Below, one piece after another: positions 13,034-23,782 of a stretch of DNA of 64,000 bases (the stretch's first letter is position 1; each line of letters begins with the position of its first letter). The notes beneath the pieces are model-generated. The model did not search any database and was not told the DNA's origin. It saw only the letters and a program-made list of their open reading frames with translations. A program made the position numbers and the translations under genes. This DNA comes from Stenopsyche tienmushanensis (Eukaryota; Arthropoda; Insecta; Trichoptera; Stenopsychidae). The DNA lies in assembly GCA_008973525.1 (NCBI GenBank), contig WACJ01000056.1, positions 1,116,001-1,180,000 on the forward strand. The letters are read 5' to 3'.

Positions 13034-15899
13034 GGAAAAAATCAGTGCATAAAATCATATTTCCTGATAGCTAAGAAGTTTCTCGCCATATTAAAATGCC
13101 ATCATATTAATACAAATTATTTTAATAGCAATAGCACCTGACTGTAGGCACAATACAAAGGAACGCGGATTTAGGTGCGGATATTCGTTTTGTTGATCTG
13201 TCAACTTTTGGAGAGTGCGAAAGATATAAAGGAGGAATAATAATGGAGAAAGTTAAATTTCCACAGGTATGAAAGGACGAATGTTGTTACATTAGCGGTG
13301 CAGAATTTGGCACGCAATACCGCATTAGACGCAGAGAGTACTCGCAAACAAACAATGCGAAAAAGAAGTGGGCGAAATGTCATCTTTCACTCTCGTCCCT
13401 GTTCACAGCCAGTTTGACGATGTTGCGTTTTACGTTCCGCCATTTCGACAACGACGTCACGCACGCAAATGACACATTAGATAATATGAAAACCGCCAAA
13501 TTAAGGTCCTCGTCGACCAACAATGGATGCCTAATGCTTCGTTTCCAAAAAGCTGCCATTTCGCATCCCGATATCAACGACTCATTCCTATTGTCATTTT
13601 CTTCCGTATGAAAATAGACGGCGACGAGGCCGTAAGATATGTGCCTATTAACCGACATACGGTTAGACCGCACGCACTCCATCTTTTTTGTGGAGAATTT
13701 TTACAAGGCGGGATTTATTGGGAGGAAAGTTGTCGACTGTGAACTCTTTCGCGGGGGTTCTTACGCTCTCATTATCCGGCGTTCTTGTACTCGTCGCCGT
13801 TTTACGATAACGCGTTTACTGCCCACCTCTAAGGGTTGCGAGCGATCCGTTCGACCTTTCGAGAAATGCTTTCGCAGAGTCAAAATTACTCCCTCATCAA
13901 TAGAATTTTCAGCAAATTTTAACCTAACACTAAAGTAATAAACCATCAAATGGAACTGCTCGTTTTGTTAGTAAAATTTGAAGCGACACAATGAACGAAA
14001 AATATAGTGTAGCGTAGAAATATTACGCTTGCTTTTGATTTCTGGGTGGAGTCCTGAAAACTTATATTTTGTACACAAATCAATTAAAATTTCAACCACA
14101 AATTCATCAGACAAATGGTGGCACTCTGATATTACGATTATAAATAGAGGATTAAATGAGATACATTTTAATATATCAACGAAGAACGGAATAATTTTGC
14201 CCTTTCTTCCTAATTGTTAGGCGAACCGAAAAGTAATCAAAACTTCTTCGATGACCTCTCTCACAATAAGTTTGTATTGAGACACGGTTTATTAAGCATA
14301 TAAGTTTTGTTATAATGTTGAAACTATGATTATAAATTTATTTTTTTCTGAAAAAGAAAAATCTATCAAAGGAAAGAAGCAGTGCATTTGCGCCATTTTA
14401 TACTGTTTTTGTTTCGACCGAGGAATAAAGGCAAACGAAGTACTGAAAAAAACAGCAATACTAACGGGAATATTCTGAAACTAAACTAGCATCATCGGTA
14501 GTTTAAAAATGAATCTCAAGAATATCAAAAAACTTTTTCAAACTCGGGCTCACCCGACTTTGAATCTAGCATATATAATCACATTCTCTTTTTTGAGACA
14601 AGAGCCGTCGTTAACTGAAGACTGCCTACAAGGGCGTAGCCCTATGCTATTGAGGAAATGGGAGCCCCGTCTTTCTTCTTACCGGAGTTCGATACCGCAA
14701 CGAAGAAAGCGGCCCCCATCGAATTAACCACACTTCAATGAAATTCAGAAGCAATTCAAAGAGGTAAAGCTTAAAATTATCTAACACTAAAACTCTAACG
14801 AGATCGTAAACCCGTTCGTGCTCAAGAACGATCCCATATAATATACGTACACACACAAGAACAACAATAATTTATTATTAACTGAATTATAAAATAAATA
14901 TTTAAATTATATAACAGGATAATATCAATCAATTAATCATGAAAAAGCGTCTGATTCATTTCAAAGTTGACTTGACGTATTAAAACGGTGTACATTGTAG
15001 AGCCAACGCTATAATTATCAGAGGAAAATCAGCGATCTATTTCAAAATATTTTCGACTAGAGCACATCATTAAAAAAATTGTATATTTCGGCCGAGGAAA
15101 AAATGCAATGTTTGGAATACCTTTCAGTATTTATGTGGATATTTACACTACAATGGTAATTGTAGACGATCAGTCGAGACGCAAATATATTTGCGTAATA
15201 ATGAATAATAATTTATGCGTTACAATACATATAGAGAGCAATGTTTCGAAGCTTTGAAGATTTGTATGGATTCTAATTCTAGACAAAAAATATTTCCGAT
15301 CGAATGTTATTTCAACATAGCATTATTAATCTACATAGAACATTATCTATGCGCGCTGAAACGTCCGAGGTTCGTTCGTATTGTTGGCATTCGTTGCTCA
15401 TTAAGATAATGGATCAATCATAAGCCGAGTGGCGACATTGACCAGAACGTTTATGAACATACTACATTGTAATTTTGCAATATATATCATAGATAAAAAC
15501 GACTCAAATTGTACATAGAAAATGATGACTAAGTACCGCGGAGTCGATTTGGACGTCCACGCGAGAAGTTTGAGTATCATATAGATGGTTCGTATTGAAT
15601 TAACCTTTTCGTTCGTCAGAAGTTCCCCAGCATTATCCTTGTGCAGATGACGCCTCTCGCATAATGCCGGAATGAAATTTAATGCGAAACAGGATCCAAT
15701 TTGGGGGTTTCGGGATCGCTAATATAATCGAGAGCCGATCGAGGAATTCCCGTCGTTACGAATTCACCGCACATACTTCGTGCGAAATAATTTACATTTG
15801 CAGACTTGGCGACAAATGACTGTGAACTTTTCATTGTCGTTTTCTTCAAAATGTGGACGCATATATCTACTTACTATTAGGGGAAGAAACGCATGAGAT
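13034..15899. other. Intronic sequence, overlapping ORFs of no known family
   Basis: From 13200 to 13950 several ORFs of 60-100 codons overlap on both strands in a stretch of higher GC. None shows a domain, so they are probably by-products of composition. The rest is AT-rich. Confidence 0.5.
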
Positions 15900-15923
15900 G
15901 CTTACCTGCAACAAAAAATAAAC
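15900..15923 (-). other. Recursive (ratchet) splice site inside the long intron
   Basis: On the minus strand a T-rich tract (GTTTATTTTTTGTTG) is followed directly by CAG and then GTAAGC. A 3' splice site is thus fused to a 5' splice site with no exon between; the AG/GT junction lies between 15906 and 15905. This is the consensus of zero-nucleotide exons used to remove long insect introns in steps (known from Ubx and kuz in Drosophila). A second donor-like GTAAGT lies about 30 nt further on (plus 15870-15876), as in RS-exons. It is on the same strand as the hnRNP L exon, about 44 kb into its downstream intron. No other equally good CAG/GTAAG motif was found on this strand. Confidence 0.6.
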
Positions 15924-16271
15924 ACATTATAATAAAATTCTAAATATTTTTTGTATAAATATCAAAATATTCACCCATAACATTAATATTGATTTTATCA
16001 GAGCTCTGTGCTATTTCAAATATTAGATATTTAGATAGTTTTTTTTCTAAATTTCAATTTTGTTTATCCAAATATTTTGATTCATTTTAAATTTCAATAT
16101 CAAAAAAATTTAGATGGATTTGATTTAAAACATACCGATAGTCCTTATTTCGGTTCATCTGTATTTTTATTCGTTTTTTTCTATCATCTACGCGTATGTT
16201 GCATTGATCGATATGTCAGAAGGAGAAATCAAAACACCAATATAGATTCAACATAAAAAACCAGCAAGAAT
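15924..16271. other. AT-rich intronic sequence left of family D
   Basis: It includes the upstream side of the recursive splice site (T-rich on the minus strand). Nothing else was recognised. Confidence 0.45.
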
Positions 16272-16682
16272 CAAAAAACGAAAGTGGAAAGTGGAAAACT
16301 ACTCTAGACGACCTTTTTGATTCTACTGGAAAGGGCTTTCTGGAGTACAGAGTCCAATCTTTCCTCACTGAGCTAGAATGAAGACATACGTGACGCTTAA
16401 ATGCATCTCAGATTCGCTCCTACACCAAATCAGGGTGTCTCCCCGTCATACAACTTACCCGAGCGATTTCGGGACTGAGTGCTTTCCTATTTCAGGTTGA
16501 CCCTCTCAATTCGGCGATTTCAAAACGATATAGAAGTTAACGGAAGACAATGCTGTTAACGTTGCAAAGTGAAGTTCTTCATATGCATCTCCTCAAAGCC
16601 ATATATTTGGTGTTCTTCTTGTCCTTGTTCTGTTCCTAAAGTTTCTTGGCTACGCACCGGTAAGGTTCATCGTGCTCCATAT
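16272..16682 (-). mobile_element. LINE-like repeat family D, copy lacking its 3' end
   Basis: From GTGGAAAACTACTCTAGACG through AACTTACCCGAGCGA to TTCTTGTCCTTGTTCTGTTC and the segment ending CATCGTGCTCCATATTT it parallels 40668-41085 with scattered substitutions and small indels. The 3' part with the ATG-rich tail is missing, replaced by AT-rich unique sequence at the left boundary. Confidence 0.7.
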
Positions 16683-17222
16683 TTCCTTTATTATTTTAGT
16701 ATGTAATTGAAATAAAACAACAAGAAATACGGCGAAAATTAAAATTTTACTGCCATCTAAAATAGAATCAGACATTCTTGTTCTCTTTTTGGTTAAAAAA
16801 AATCCAATGAACTACGAAATATTTTCATCTTGGAAATAAGTTATTAAACACACATCTGTTTTAGCTTAAAACTGAAAACAGGTTGTCGACAAACAACCCA
16901 TTCGATAAAAATCGTATTCTAAACAGTCTTTCAACCGTCATAAAATGTAGGTATAATTTGCTGAAATCGCTATCGTCGAATTTCTGAGAAAGCATGGATA
17001 TGGATATTATGGATAACGAATGAGTTCAGAACGTATCTTTTGTTTCTTAAACAAAGATAAGGACGAGTTTGAAAAGTAAGATTTCATTGATATTTTATTG
17101 TCATATTTAGAACCCTAATAAAACTTTTCCTAAAGAAACCCACTCATATACAGAACAGCATTTTAAAAATGGAAGCATTTTTATTTGTATCAAAAATATT
17201 CGTTCAAATTTTATTTTATAAC
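16683..17222. other. AT-rich intronic sequence, nothing recognised
   Basis: No ORF of note and no repeat. It separates family D from the ORF fragment at 17223. Confidence 0.45.
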
Positions 17223-17480
17223 ACTAGACACAAAGTCCTTATACCACGACAACGCGTGAAAAATGTCATCAAAAATTTAGGGCTTTTTAAATGAGAATTA
17301 CTTGGTCTCGCTAAAGATCTCATTCCTTTAGATTTTAAATCGTTTTCCGCATTAGAACAGTTTTTGGAAACAGTTTTTTTTATGAATTTGGAGGATATAA
17401 AATATTGCCTGTTTTTGTTTTTTGCTTCTAAACTGAAGAATTTCTACAACAAGGGAAATCAAAAATTGTTTACCAGATAG
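17223..17480 (+). pseudogene. Unidentified transposon-associated ORF fragment
   Basis: One frame of 85 codons is broken by a single TGA. It reads VLIPRQRVKNVIKNLGLFK, stop, ELLGLAKDLIPLDFKSFSAL, then LETVFFMNLEDIKYCLF. The start resembles the P+QR...I..LgL.k..AELLasrL motif of a repetitive protein family common in arthropod genomes, and YCLF stands where that family has YC.D. The match is from memory of a pattern, with no catalytic motif to confirm it. Confidence 0.3.
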
Positions 17481-18874
17481 CAAATTGTAATAGATTCAGA
17501 GGGAGAATATATTATTGATTAAAATTGTTGTTTTTTTTTATCCCTAGGCACTACCGATATATTAGCAGAATTTGATCGAAACGTGTTCAAATTTGATCTC
17601 ACGTAGAAGGATGAGCCTTACTACAATATTAGATTGCGAAGGCGTCGACTTTGACATATGCATGTAAAAATAGAAGGATCACTCCGACAAGGACCTTAAA
17701 GAATTTAGGTTTTCTTAAAGAGGTTAAGCTTTCTTATCACGCAGCGTTCTCCTTTCGCCGGTCTAGGTTTAGAAGAAAAAAAGCCAATACCGGGGGGGCG
17801 ATCGACCCGGATGAAAAATACCCGAAGGCAATAAAGCAAATGACAGATGCTCCTCTCCGAGACGCTTCCATCTATTCTCCCAAAGTTGACATTGTGAAGT
17901 AAATATTTGTTACTCCTATAAAGTGTCCTGTTCGACGGCGTTTAATATAATATATTCGAAATAGGAACACTGAGCGGGGGGTCCATAACGTGAGATGGTG
18001 CTCTCTAAATATTTCTACAAAATAAAAGATACACGGTAAAATCTTCATAATACGTATCGACGAGCGAAATATAAAAGGCGAACGCAAAGAATCGCAATAA
18101 AACATAACGATAGAGGATGCGGTCAGGATCGTTTTTCCGGAAATGCGCAGCGTTTTGTCCGAAATAAAAACAAGAACAATCTGGTATCGCGAATATTCTC
18201 CGCCGAAACGATCCGTATCACATCGCGAAATAGATGCGGGGACAATTTCGGATTTAACCGAATGCGTAATCTCGCAAAAGCTCCCCTTTTGAAATTCAAA
18301 TTTTGAAAAATGCCACAAGCGAGGGCGTCAAATTTTCGCGTGGGAATCCCGAAGCGAATCGATATCCCCGCATGCCCAGATTTAATAATTGCAAACGTGC
18401 TGCGCTAATCAAAGGGATTCCCGAAAAGGAAGAAAGCACCGTTGCTTAGTAATTTCCCGTTCAAATTATAAATCTTACTCGTGCCGCAATTTCGTCGGCG
18501 AACAATTTTACTGATTGAAGTGATCTCTTTGTATTGAACAGACCGAAATGCTTTCGCATGAATTAAAATAGCATTAAAACGAACGATAACCGACTAAGAT
18601 CGACCCTCTCAAAGGAATCTCTTAAAGATACAATAGAACCCACGTGCCGATATCATATAATAAGATCGAAATAAGCGATATTAGCGGTGCGATTGAGTCG
18701 TTGCATGTATAGTGATATAAGAGCTCACTAAAAAAACGAGAGCTGGAAAATAAATGATCCATGATACGGGATCATCCTCGTCGACCAGGATATATCGAAT
18801 TGCAAGGAGTTTGAATTCCGGTTGAACTCTCGTCAATGGCCCTAGCAACAGCGATAAACGATTCTTTATGTCGC
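17481..18874. other. Intronic sequence with the longest unassigned ORF
   Basis: A 148-codon ORF on the minus strand (17872-18318) is the longest in the window. It has hydrophobic and basic stretches but no recognisable domain or good splice context. The GC-richer block 17900-18500 may explain its length. Confidence 0.45.
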
Positions 18875-19005
18875 GGTTTCGCGTTGTCTTCCACCAAACT
18901 GGGACTGAAAGTAGTATTCCTTCCACCATATTCACCGAACATTACACATCATACGATTACCATTTGTCATTCAAGATCAGAAACACACCACAAGGAGGAA
19001 ATAAA
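18875..19005 (+). pseudogene. mariner transposase fragment
   Basis: A short frame reads LGLKVVFLPPYSPN, like the mariner segment LGWEVLPHPPYSPDLAP. After a frameshift the next frame reads SYDYHLSFKIRNTPQGGN, like the following PSDYHLFRSLQNHLRGKKF. Finding two consecutive family motifs in order makes chance unlikely. Nothing upstream is recognisable. It is a roughly 130-bp relic of the catalytic region. Confidence 0.55.
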
Positions 19006-19226
19006 TCTCCGATGTTAATTGAGAATAATAAAATATTTTGTTGAATACTAAACGGATGTCTGAACAATTTTAATTGCACCACTTAATTTATTAGATCATA
19101 TACAAAGTCAGCAATACCGATTGTTTTTAACGTAATTCCCTGTAGCTATTAAAAATGTCAATAAGACCACTCGTTGACATCGTTGTTTCGAATTTTCAAA
19201 ATATGTATTTTCCATCTCATGAACCC

Positions 19227-19263
19227 CGGGATTAGTAAACGTAATCCCGAAAAATTCGGGATT
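19227..19263. repeat. Three overlapping inverted repeats (CGGGATT / AATCCCG)
   Basis: CGGGATTA (19227-19234) pairs with TAATCCCG (19242-19249) across a 7-nt loop. AATCCCGAA (19243-19251) pairs perfectly with TTCGGGATT (19255-19263) across AAA. The central copy can therefore form either of two exclusive stems. Such clusters occur in transposon subterminal regions, and an hAT-like terminus starts about 100 bp to the right. Confidence 0.6.
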
Positions 19264-19358
19264 GAAATATTTATCTAATAGAAATCGTACACCTCACCAG
19301 CGTAAAAGTAAAGGCTACTAAATCGAAACATTCCCGTCAAAATCTAGACGCTTTAAAA

Positions 19359-19850
19359 CAGTGGCGTAACTACTAATTGGCGAGCTTAGGCAACGCCTAA
19401 GGGCATTAAACTGTCTAACCTATGTATACATATATACAGGATATACATGTTTTTCAAATTGTTGTATTAACCTTTCCCTACCGGTGATGTATTTACTACA
19501 CCTCGACTCTAATAATGGGAATATCGATATGAAATATAATTGATACGGGGTTCAGAAAATTTTGTATTCCTCCGTAATATAATAACGAATCACATCAAAG
19601 TATTATAGTATATAAGTATTCATCTGCAGCTACATAAATAAATAATTGGTCGGGAAATCCAGAATTTTGCGAGTTTTAGTTCGTGTCTTAGTAGATAGGA
19701 ATTTGATCAGTCATGTCGATGGTATTATACGAAAATTGAGGCTCACGCGGTCATCAACTCGAACTAGCATTTAAATATCTGATGACGATGCCTCCAAGGA
19801 GTGTGGAGGCTGAGCGTTCATTCATTTCAGTAATTGTAGAAATTTAAAAT
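19359..19850 (+). mobile_element. Degraded second hAT element with dimerisation-domain remnant
   Basis: At 19359 the sequence CAGTGGCGTAACTACTA resembles the terminus of hAT elements that start CAGTGGCGTA. At 19761-19847 an open stretch reads LAFKYLMTMPPRSVEAERSF and ends at TAA. This fits the hAT C-terminal dimerisation motif (kyL..p..Sv.aER.FS). The distance is too short for a full element, so most of the coding region is gone, and no right terminus or second target copy was found. This family differs from the CAGCGGTTCTTAAACT family elsewhere in the window. Confidence 0.5.
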
Positions 19851-19863
19851 ATCGAAAGTAAGA

Positions 19864-21451
19864 AAAACTGTCGTGTTTTCATTTCAACGCCTTTGATCCG
19901 ATATATTGGACGTAAATATTCAAAATCAAATTACAAGTTGATAAGTTTGTTTTCAATCAATCAAGAAATCACCGACTATTCCGTGGATTTAATTTTGCAC
20001 GAAGTATTCAATTACTGCGTAAATATGTACTTTTCCTCCTTAGTTGACAGCATAAACAATCAATTCTTCGATTTATATTGACCGAGTTCTGTTATGAAAT
20101 ATTTTGCTCATAAAATCAGATATATTCAGATCTTTTTTGTGGGTCTTTCTATTTAGAAGCATTTCGAATCGTTAAATTTGGGATTAAGGGAGTTTTATTA
20201 CGGCCATTTATTTTGTTTAGACGGCATAATTGTGTGCGCCGCGAAAGAATACAAATTTTGACAAAACACGAGCACCAAAATTCAATTTGAAATGAGAAAG
20301 ATTTTGCCAAATATTGGAACGCTACTTCTGAGACCGGGAGTGGAAGCTCATTTTCATTTATTTTTTGCGGCAGAATTGGTCGCGGCGGGGCAGGAGAGGG
20401 TGGGCGAGGCAGTTCTTCTCTTGGAGGGTTAGCAGTTTACGATCTCGGTAGACAGTGCAATATTTTTGTAACGGGATGAACATCTTCCCTATAATTTATA
20501 CAAGCCATACATAAATACAAATTTTACGAGATCGTCTGCGCAAGATCACCGCCGGTGGAAAAGCATCGCATTCCCGACTGCGTCGACAGTAGAAGAACGT
20601 ACCATATTTTTTCGGCTCATTATTCAAATTACCAGTGCGAATTTCGTTCGGCGAATGAAATATTAGTAGCGTTTATACAACACAAAAAAAAAGCATCTCA
20701 AATCCTAAATGGAACGCAAAATAACTCGGGGATAATAAACACATTATTAAACTTTGCGTAACGAAAAAGTAATTGCCGAACGATGAAAATTTACGATACA
20801 TTTATTTTCTTTTTTACAAACGAGCAATTAACTATTCCTACTTTCTGTGTTTGTTTTTTTTCGCTTGGAACTCCTTAGGTCGTTCGAGTTTATGAAACGC
20901 GAGAGAACATGTCAAAAATAAAATTATTGTATCGGGATCGATAAAAGATACTGCATCGATATAAATAGACAACAATCTGCCGAAGCCAAAATAACGAGGA
21001 TGACGAATTGCTTTCCACCTTGAATTCTATGCCTTGCCTTTAACCCTTCAAGGACGAAGGTGAAAAAACCGTCGTTTTTACTGAAGCATGTACTATAAAC
21101 ATGCGGTGGAAACTTGGCGCTCAAAATAAAAATAAAATTGATTTAAGGCAACCGCTGATTCTTGCTTTTACAAGTCTAAGTACTTCCTTTAGATGTATTT
21201 CATAGAGGCATAATTTATCCACAAAAAATAAAATAATTATACGAAATAATAATTTTTTTATACGAAAAAAACCCAATCCTTGCTGAAAATTCGGAGACAG
21301 AGACGGTATCTTGCGTCTCATCGTACACTCATATATCGTGCTGTAAAGGTGCCCGATACACGATTAAAAGCTCGATGAGAATTCGCCACAGAACGAGATA
21401 CCTATTTTTTTTAAACTATCGAATGTACTGTACAAAGTATATATTTGAATT
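19864..21451. other. Intronic sequence with a G-rich patch
   Basis: From 20370 to 20440 the plus strand is G-rich (GGCGGGGCAGGAGAGGGTGG), unlike its AT-rich flanks; on the gene strand this is a C/T-rich tract. Short ORFs at 20555-20761 and 20924-21321 are unassigned. TTAACCCTTCAAGGACG at 21043 is a possible piggyBac-like end without a clear partner. Confidence 0.4.
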
Positions 21452-21857
21452 AGTGTCTAGAAATCGCGGCTTGAATTTTCGTGTTGTCTTATGAACAGGC
21501 GTTTGTTTTGATAATTAAGATACTCGCATCATTCTTATCGTTGACCAATTTTGTTATTCCCCCTTGACTGTTTTGGGGTGTCGTCATTAGCTGAGTATCA
21601 CCACTTCTTTGCAAAATCTACTCCTTCAGAAGTAAACTGGCAGGCTTGCACGGTAGCCCTGTTCTTTTATTTTCGCAACACATTAATAGGCAAAAATAGC
21701 TGAACATCAAAAAGCAAATGCAAGTTGAACATTAAGAAATATTCCGAACAAATGAACAAATATTATGTGCTATCAACAATGTTAAGGTTCATTTATTGAT
21801 CTTGGTTCATTATCAGGCTTGTTACACTCTGCGGCGAAGCTGACAGAAAAGTGGTTC
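21452..21857 (+). repeat. Dispersed repeat family C, copy 2
   Basis: It matches 5828-6232 along its whole length in the same orientation, with scattered substitutions and a few short indels (for example the extra ATGTC near 6093 in copy 1). Immediately to its right, 21867-21881 holds ACACGC-TAG-GCGTGT, a short inverted repeat, followed by TTAA sites; I could not tie these to the repeat. Confidence 0.75.
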
Positions 21858-23593
21858 ACATGGTGGACACGCTAGGCGTGTTCTCGGTACGGTAAGGATT
21901 AAGTGGTTAAAAATTCTTCGCGTGTGTTGTATCATCCCCAATTCTTCGAGTTCGTGCTTGTTTGCAATCCTCGTTGATGTCTGAGCAGACATGATATTGT
22001 GTAACCGGTATTTTCCAATGCAAATTTTAAAAAATGTGCCGTTCCCGAACACATGTCGACGGAAGTATTAAAAAATAAAAGACATATTTTCACGCCATGA
22101 AATATGTTCAGCATTCAAATCCTCAGTGGAATTCTCGGGTCCGCGACCTCATGTTTTGGAAAGGTCGGGTATTAAAGAGATGCACGATGGATTTCTTTGG
22201 ACGTATTGAATACCGACGATGCACTAGACTCGTACGTGTCGAACGTATTCGAGTAACTTTATTGTGGATCGGTGGGAGTCGGGGATTTTACCTGAACCGG
22301 AAATTATGGATTCTTACGTGTCTCAAATATATTATTCGACGACACAACGGGACGACGGATCGATCGGACGGCCCGCTGAGGAAAGAATAATTTCGGACCG
22401 GCTGAAAATATCAGAAGTGCTCGAATAGCACTCGAGTGGATCTTCGTAATTGAGATTTTTTTTCGTTAAATGAGTGAATTATCAGAGAGCAGTAACGATC
22501 TGAAGGAAATTAAGAAGAATTAAGGTAATAAGGAAGAACAAAACGGCCCCTCGAAAGTCTTTGGACCGCTTCCAAGTTTTAAGCATTTACCTCCGCGTAG
22601 ACTGTAAACATGGTCTCTTCGATCGTTACGAACGAGGGGATGAATTTGACACGCATCCCGATAGAGAATGCGATAAAAGTGAAGCTGCAATTTGGATCTC
22701 CCGTTTAACGTCGGCCGGGACGGTCAATGCGACCGCAGCCCGCTAAAATCTCGAGCGACACGAAATGGGCGTAGACCGCACTACAAATTCTGGACAAAAG
22801 AGCGACCGTTGCGTGTGCCTTCCGAGGGCTACATGTTTCTAATTCACGCGGCAGTAAACTGCTCGTAAAATAACGCACTCGGAAAATTTTACAGGAAAAT
22901 AGAAAAGTTCGCGCGGAACTCCACAGTGGGTCCTTCGAATCGGAAAAAAAGGAATAAAATGCTTGAAACGGGTCGGACACGTTAAGCAAGGAGTGGATCA
23001 CAGTTGGGCACGTGAAATGTTGGAACGACACCCGGGAGAATATGAAAAAGGTCGAGTCTGCTCGTCGCCCTCTTCTGGCTGTTACGGGCAGCTATTAAAC
23101 AGCAAAACAATTACAAAATAAGGACTTCCAATCTTCGCGAAAAGAGCATCGATGACATAAAATATGACTTTATATTATATTAGATGTGACAAGATTTATT
23201 CATTTTTATCAGGCACTGTTGTTTTAGTTCATTTTGTGAAAGTTGAGCCTTCAGCGTGTTAAAAAACACCCGCGCGATACTATGATATGTATTTGGTACA
23301 TCATATGAAATTCTGAAAAATTATAAGCCCTATATTTTTATATCGATATTACCAATATATGATGAAAGAAATCTTAAATTCAATTGCAAACTTGTTTGTT
23401 TAGAAAACTCAAAATCGGAAAATTACTAATTGAATCAAGTTCTCGACAAACCGTGTGTACACAGTGCAGATACGCTTAAAAATAGAATAGGCATTTGAGT
23501 GTCGCAAGAATTATCCTCAACTAACAAAGAACGGCGGGTGAATGTCCTTCCTTGTTGATAAAACACAAATCAAATCGTAAGTGGACATAAGAA
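21858..23593. other. Intronic sequence, mixed composition
   Basis: ORFs at 22097-22390 (plus, 97 codons) and 22705-23031 (minus, 108 codons) lie in a CG-richer stretch. Neither has a recognisable domain. Confidence 0.45.
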
Positions 23594-23782
23594 GTGTATA
23601 ATTTACAACAACGTAGAGAGAACAAGCAATGGCTTTCGCCAATTCTAAACCAGGATCACCTACAGAAGAGTACTGTACATCTGATCTTTGAGATATTTAA
23701 AACCAGGTTAAACATTTACCACGAAAATTTATTATCAACAATTGAAACGAAAGCTGATAGAAAAACGTCCAAATTCAATTAA
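23594..23782 (+). pseudogene. Possible PIF/Harbinger transposase N-terminal fragment
   Basis: The open stretch of 62 codons contains RRENKQWLSPILNQDHLQKS and then VHLIFEIFKTRLNIY. PIF/Harbinger nucleases begin with a pattern like RR.WWVRP.L..R...G....L..ELR.D...F..Y.RM, and W-x-x-P-x-L plus L..EI is shared. The RM and later DDE motifs are missing. I consider this suggestive only. Confidence 0.25.

Noticed and set aside
13201..13949. Several 60-100 codon ORFs on both strands
   Set aside because: No family similarity and no consistent strand.
17872..18318. 148-codon ORF on the minus strand, the longest in the window
   Set aside because: No recognisable domain, no supporting splice sites, and it lies in a CG-richer stretch where stops are rarer. 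Chance is the simplest explanation.
21043..21913. piggyBac-type element bounded by TTAACCCTTCAAGG and the TTAA near 21910
   Set aside because: The two ends do not form a convincing inverted repeat and family C lies inside; insufficient evidence.
22270..22290. CAG-GTAAAA on the minus strand as a ratchet point
   Set aside because: The upstream tract is not pyrimidine-rich and GTAAAA is a weak donor.
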